Below, one piece after another: positions 60,728 through 64,000 of a stretch of 64,000 nucleotides of DNA. Location: positions 114,176 through 178,175 of the forward strand of contig NZ_JALMUV010000009.1 of assembly GCF_023155275.1 (NCBI RefSeq). Direction: 5' to 3'. Each line of letters opens with the position of its first letter. Within the stretch, counting starts at the first letter, position 1. Source of the DNA: Streptomyces rhizoryzae. GTDB lineage: Bacteria > Actinomycetota > Actinomycetes > Streptomycetales > Streptomycetaceae. Below the pieces are notes generated by a model. The model was not told where the DNA came from, did not search any database, and worked only from the letters and a program-made list of their open reading frames with translations. The position numbers and the translations under genes were made by a program.

Positions 60728-62161
60728 TCAGACGCGGCGCCGCACCACGTACGCGGCGCCGCGTTCGGCCGGCTCCTCGCCCACGTACTCCTGCGCGCGC
60801 ATCGCGCACCACGCCGGGATGTCCTGCCGGGCCGCCGCGTCGTCGGAGAGCACCGTCACCGTGCCGCCGACCGGCACCTCGCCGATCACCTTCGCCAGCT
60901 CGATCACCGGAACGGGGCAGCGCCGCCCGAGCGCGTCCACCACCACCCCGGCCGCCGCCTGCGGACCCGCCGCCTGTGGACCCGCCAGGTCCGCCCCGGC
61001 CGCCCCGCGCGCCGGCTCACCCGCCGGGACCCCGAACCGCTCCCGCACCGACCGCACCGCCTCCGGCAGCACCGCCAGGAAGCGCGCCACGTCCTCCTCC
61101 GCGGTCCCGTACGGCAGCGAGATCCGGACGTTCCCCTCCGACAGCACGCCCATCGCGCGCAGCACATGGCTCGGCGTCAGCGTGCTGGACGTACACGACG
61201 AACCGGACGAGACGGAGAAACCGGCCCGGTCCAGCTCGTGCAGCAGCGCCTCCCCGTCGACATAGAGACAGGAGAAGGTGACGAGATGCGGCAGCCGCCG
61301 CACCGGATCGCCGACCACCTCCACGTCCGGCACCAGCTCCGGCACCCGGGCCCGGATCCGCTCCACCAGGCCCCGCAGCCGCGCCGCTTCGTCCGGCCCG
61401 CTCTCCGCGGCGGCCCGCAGCGCCCGCAGCGAGGCCGCCGCGGCCACCACCGCCGGGAGGTTCCCGAAACCGGGGCTGCGCCCCGACTCCCGCTCGTCCG
61501 ACGGCCCCTGGGGCGCGAACCGGGTCCCTTTGCGCACCACCAGCAGCCCCACCCCGGGCGGCCCGCCCCACTTGTGCGCGCTCGCGGTCAGCACCGACCA
61601 GTCGCCGGCCACCGGCCCCCACGGCACCGACTGCGCCGCGTCCACCAGCAGCGGCACCCCGGCCCCGCGGCAGTGCGCGGCCACCTCCGCCACCGGCTGC
61701 TCGGTACCCACCTCGTGGTTGGCGGACTGAAGGCACACCAGCGCGGTGTCCCCGCCGAGCGCCCCGGCCACCGCACCGGCCGCCACCCGGCCGGTCCGGT
61801 CCACCGGCACCTCGGTCACCGTCCCGCCGGCCGCCGCGTGCGCCTCGGCGGCGTGCAGCACCGCGGAGTGCTCGACGGCGGAGTGCACCAGATGCCGCCC
61901 GGCCCGCCGGCGCGCCGCCAGCACCCCGGCCATGCCCGCGTGCACCGCATGCGTCCCCGAAGGAGTGAACGTCAGCTCGTCGGGGCGGCACCCCACCGCG
62001 CCGGCCGCCGCCTCCCGCGCCGCGTCCAGCAGCATCCGGGCCCGCCGCCCCTCGCGGTACAGGCGGGCCGGGTCGGCCCACCCCTCGTCGAGCGCGGCGA
62101 GCAGGGCCTCCCGGGCGACGGGATGCAGCGGTGCGGTGGAAGCGGCGTCGAAGTAGGGCAC
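60728..62161 (-). CDS. Cysteine desulfurase fused to a C-terminal TusA/SirA domain
   Basis: A protein of 477 residues from ATG/GTG 62161 (MPYFDAASTAPLHPVAREAL). Residues 1-375 are a NifS-type PLP enzyme: PLP lysine in TASAHKWGGPPGVGLLVVRK and the persulfide Cys in SVSSGSSCTSSTLTPSHVLR. A Ala/Gly/Pro linker with a repeat GPQAAGPQAAAG joins residues 400-477, a TusA-like sulfur carrier (VVDALGRRCPVPVIELAKVI) with its own Cys. One chain could pass sulfur from cysteine to the carrier, for tRNA thiolation or cofactor synthesis. It converges on the PfkB-like gene with a 13-base gap. Confidence 0.92.
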   Translation of the reverse strand: MPYFDAASTAPLHPVAREALLAALDEGWADPARLYREGRRARMLLDAAREAAAGAVGCRPDELTFTPSGTHAVHAGMAGVLAARRRAGRHLVHSAVEHSAVLHAAEAHAAAGGTVTEVPVDRTGRVAAGAVAGALGGDTALVCLQSANHEVGTEQPVAEVAAHCRGAGVPLLVDAAQSVPWGPVAGDWSVLTASAHKWGGPPGVGLLVVRKGTRFAPQGPSDERESGRSPGFGNLPAVVAAAASLRALRAAAESGPDEAARLRGLVERIRARVPELVPDVEVVGDPVRRLPHLVTFSCLYVDGEALLHELDRAGFSVSSGSSCTSSTLTPSHVLRAMGVLSEGNVRISLPYGTAEEDVARFLAVLPEAVRSVRERFGVPAGEPARGAAGADLAGPQAAGPQAAAGVVVDALGRRCPVPVIELAKVIGEVPVGGTVTVLSDDAAARQDIPAWCAMRAQEYVGEEPAERGAAYVVRRRV

Positions 62162-62443
62162 GTACGAGAAGGTAGAGCACCGGCCGCGAGCCCGCCGGGC
62201 GGGCCGTCAGATGCCCGCCCGAGCCCGGGGTTCGGGCCCCGGAACGGCCGCCTCCGTTGGCCCCGGCCACCCCATCGGGGTGCCTCGCGGCGCGTTGGGC
62301 ACCCTCCCCGCGCGACCCCAAATAGCGTCCAGTAGGGTTTGGTCCGCATAAACATCCAAACCCCTGCCCGACGCAGGGCGGCGACCGACCAGCGAGTAAG
62401 GCCGCAGCCGACCGCTCGGGCGAGACTCTCGGGAAGGCGCTAC

Positions 62444-63406
62444 GTGAGTCCCAACGGCTCCGACCGCTCGTCGCGGCGCCCGATGCGGCGGAAGCTGCCG
62501 CAGGTGCTTGCTGCGGGCCTGGTCCTGGCGACCGCGACTGGTTGCACATACAAGGACTTCCCCCGCCTCGGCATGCCAACGCCCGTCACCGACGAGGCGC
62601 CGAAGATCCTCTCTCTGTGGCAGGGCTCCTGGGCCGCCGCCCTCGCAACGGGTGTGCTGGTGTGGGGCCTGATCATCTGGAGCGTGATCTTCCACCGCCG
62701 TAGCCGGACGAAGGTGGAGGTACCCGCCCAGACGCGGTACAACATGCCCATCGAGGCGCTGTACACCATTGTCCCGTTCATCATCATCGCGGTGCTCTTC
62801 TACTTCACCGCGCGTGATGAGAGCGCGCTCCTCAAGACCTCCAAGAAGCCGGACCACGTCATCAACGTCGTGGGCTTCCAGTGGAGCTGGGCGTTCAACT
62901 ACCTGGAGAACGTGGACGGCGACAAGGCGACCACGAACATCAACTCTCCGGAACTCGCCGCTGTTCCGGACAAGTGGAAGAAGTCCGCGCCCCAGGGCGC
63001 GGAGGGCGTCTACGACTTCGGCACGCCGGCCACGCGCAACCCGCAGACCGGCAACCCCGGCCCCACGCTGTGGCTGCCGAAGGGCGAGACCGTCCAGTTC
63101 GTGCTGACCTCGCGTGACGTCATCCACTCGTTCTGGGTGGTGCCGTTCCTGATGAAGCAGGACGTCATCCCGGGCCACACCAACGTCTTCGAGGTGACCC
63201 CCAACAAGGAGGGCACCTTCATGGGCAAGTGCGCCGAGCTCTGCGGCGTCGACCACTCCCGGATGCTCTTCAACGTCAAGGTCGTTTCTCCTGCCAAGTA
63301 CCGGCAGCACCTGAAGGACCTGGCGGCGAAGGGTCAGACCGGATACCTGCCGGCGGGTATCAAGCAGACTGACCACGCCAGGAATGCGGAGACCAAGAAC
63401 CAGTGA
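62444..63406 (+). CDS. ctaC: Cytochrome c oxidase subunit II
   Basis: A protein of 320 residues, GTG 62444 with GGAAGG upstream; the longer frame from 62339 has no ribosome site. The signal peptide [17 protein letters not shown] ends in a lipobox, so it is a lipoprotein. Two membrane spans follow ([20 protein letters not shown] and [18 protein letters not shown]). The Cu-A centre is complete: [12 protein letters not shown], with the upstream His in [12 protein letters not shown]. It accepts electrons from the cytochrome bc1 side and passes them to subunit I. Its stop overlaps the ctaD start. Confidence 0.97.
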   Translation: MSPNGSDRSSRRPMRRKLPQVLAAGLVLATATGCTYKDFPRLGMPTPVTDEAPKILSLWQGSWAAALATGVLVWGLIIWSVIFHRRSRTKVEVPAQTRYNMPIEALYTIVPFIIIAVLFYFTARDESALLKTSKKPDHVINVVGFQWSWAFNYLENVDGDKATTNINSPELAAVPDKWKKSAPQGAEGVYDFGTPATRNPQTGNPGPTLWLPKGETVQFVLTSRDVIHSFWVVPFLMKQDVIPGHTNVFEVTPNKEGTFMGKCAELCGVDHSRMLFNVKVVSPAKYRQHLKDLAAKGQTGYLPAGIKQTDHARNAETKNQ

Positions 63407-64000
63407 GCATCCTCAACGAACCTCAGGGTGCCGCCGCCGAAACGGCTCCGGCAGCACCGCCCGCACGCAAGAAGCAACCCGGTATCGCTGCCGTCAAGTG
63501 GCTCACCACCACTGACCACAAGACCATCGGCACGATGTACCTGGTCACGTCGTTCGCGTTCTTCTGCATCGGCGGCCTGATGGCGCTCCTCATGCGCGCC
63601 GAGCTGGCCCGCCCGGGTACGCAGATCATGTCGAACGAGCAGTTCAACCAGGCGTTCACGATGCACGGCACGATCATGCTGCTGATGTTCGCGACGCCGC
63701 TGTTCGCCGGGTTCGCGAACTGGATCATGCCGTTGCAGATCGGCGCGCCGGACGTGGCGTTCCCGCGGCTGAACATGTTCGCCTACTGGCTCTACCTCTT
63801 CGGCTCGCTGATCGCGGTCGCCGGCTTCCTCACCCCGCAGGGCGCCGCCGACTTCGGCTGGTTCGCCTACTCCCCGCTGTCGGACGCGGTGCGTTCGCCG
63901 GGTGTCGGCGCCGACATGTGGATCATGGGTCTGGCCTTCTCCGGCTTCGGCACGATCCTCGGTTCGGTCAACTTCATCACCACCATCATCTGCATGCGCG
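63403..64000 (+). CDS. ctaD: Cytochrome c oxidase subunit I (3'-truncated by window edge)
   Basis: The first 199 residues of the heme-copper catalytic subunit. GTG 63403 overlaps the ctaC stop (GTGA), so the two are translationally coupled. [20 protein letters not shown] opens the first span; the heme a ligand His is in [20 protein letters not shown], and [20 protein letters not shown] follows. The binuclear-centre ligands lie beyond the window. Confidence 0.97.
   Translation, partial: MSILNEPQGAAAETAPAAPPARKKQPGIAAVKWLTTTDHKTIGTMYLVTSFAFFCIGGLMALLMRAELARPGTQIMSNEQFNQAFTMHGTIMLLMFATPLFAGFANWIMPLQIGAPDVAFPRLNMFAYWLYLFGSLIAVAGFLTPQGAADFGWFAYSPLSDAVRSPGVGADMWIMGLAFSGFGTILGSVNFITTIICMR

Noticed and set aside
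1..64000. CRISPR array, rRNA or tRNA genes
   Set aside because: No regularly spaced repeats, cas genes, rRNA cores or cloverleaf-forming sequences with the conserved T-loop were seen.

Overview
The window is very GC-rich. It has short intergenic gaps, frequent GTG starts, GGAGG-type ribosome sites and actinobacterial families (PspA/PspAA, DUF3043, DUF4191, a CobU fusion with a metallo-hydrolase, two glutamine synthetases). It reads as a chromosomal segment of a Streptomyces or very close relative. The order ctaD/ctaC ... nadA ... PspA ... cobU/cobT/cobS ... pepA, lpd, sucB, aceE ... lipB, lipA ... glnA ... glnII agrees, from memory, with the conserved core of Streptomyces chromosomes such as S. 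coelicolor, read in reverse. I could not check this by search.

Layout. 1-8.2 kb: an ornithine-lipid-like acyltransferase pair, an orphan winged-helix regulator, a rhomboid-like membrane protein, glnII, an acyl-CoA ligase and a PASTA-like membrane protein. 8.3-15.4 kb: an accessory island of visibly lower GC. It holds unrecognised genes, a decayed IS5-family insertion sequence and a three-gene operon built around a P-loop-like protein, and it is bracketed by two similar hairpin-plus-direct-repeat modules. 15.5-22 kb: glnA, an RDD protein, and the lipoate operon lipB-lipA-small protein-DUF4191. 21.9-29.7 kb: a TPR-like regulator, an FAD oxidoreductase, a nucleotide-sugar-epimerase-like protein, DUF4240, a sigma-factor-like membrane protein and a WYL regulator. 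29.9-38.7 kb: pyruvate dehydrogenase E1 (aceE), a GntR/FCD regulator, E2 (sucB-type), E3 (lpd) and leucyl aminopeptidase. 38.9-43.8 kb: late cobalamin synthesis (cobS, cobT, cobU). 44-52 kb: envelope stress and efflux (PspA, PspAA, histidine kinase, response regulator, RND transporter). 52-60.7 kb: a YbdK-type ligase, a ferredoxin/metallo-hydrolase fusion, secreted proteins, nadA, an A-type Fe-S carrier and a PfkB kinase. 60.7-64 kb: a cysteine desulfurase-TusA fusion, then ctaC and the start of ctaD.

How the genes fit together. glnII and glnA lie on either side of the island, about 11 kb apart, and each has a four-half-site GlnR-like operator with exact 5-N6-5-N6-5-N6-5 spacing, which points to shared nitrogen control. 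lipB and lipA make the lipoyl cofactor used by the E2 subunit encoded about 13 kb away. A 17-bp palindrome lies in the aceE promoter next to a GntR/FCD gene, suggesting local control of the E1 subunit. The A-type Fe-S carrier and the cysteine desulfurase sit near Fe-S enzymes (NadA, LipA). The PspA gene has a good match to an extracytoplasmic sigma-factor promoter.

The best candidate for something undescribed is the three-gene operon at 11187-14864 inside the island. It encodes a small protein with a hydrophobic N-terminus, a 780-residue protein with an arginine-variant Walker A motif and a long helical C-terminus, and a helical third protein. The genes are tightly spaced or overlapping. Its function is unknown; a conflict or defence role is only an inference from context.
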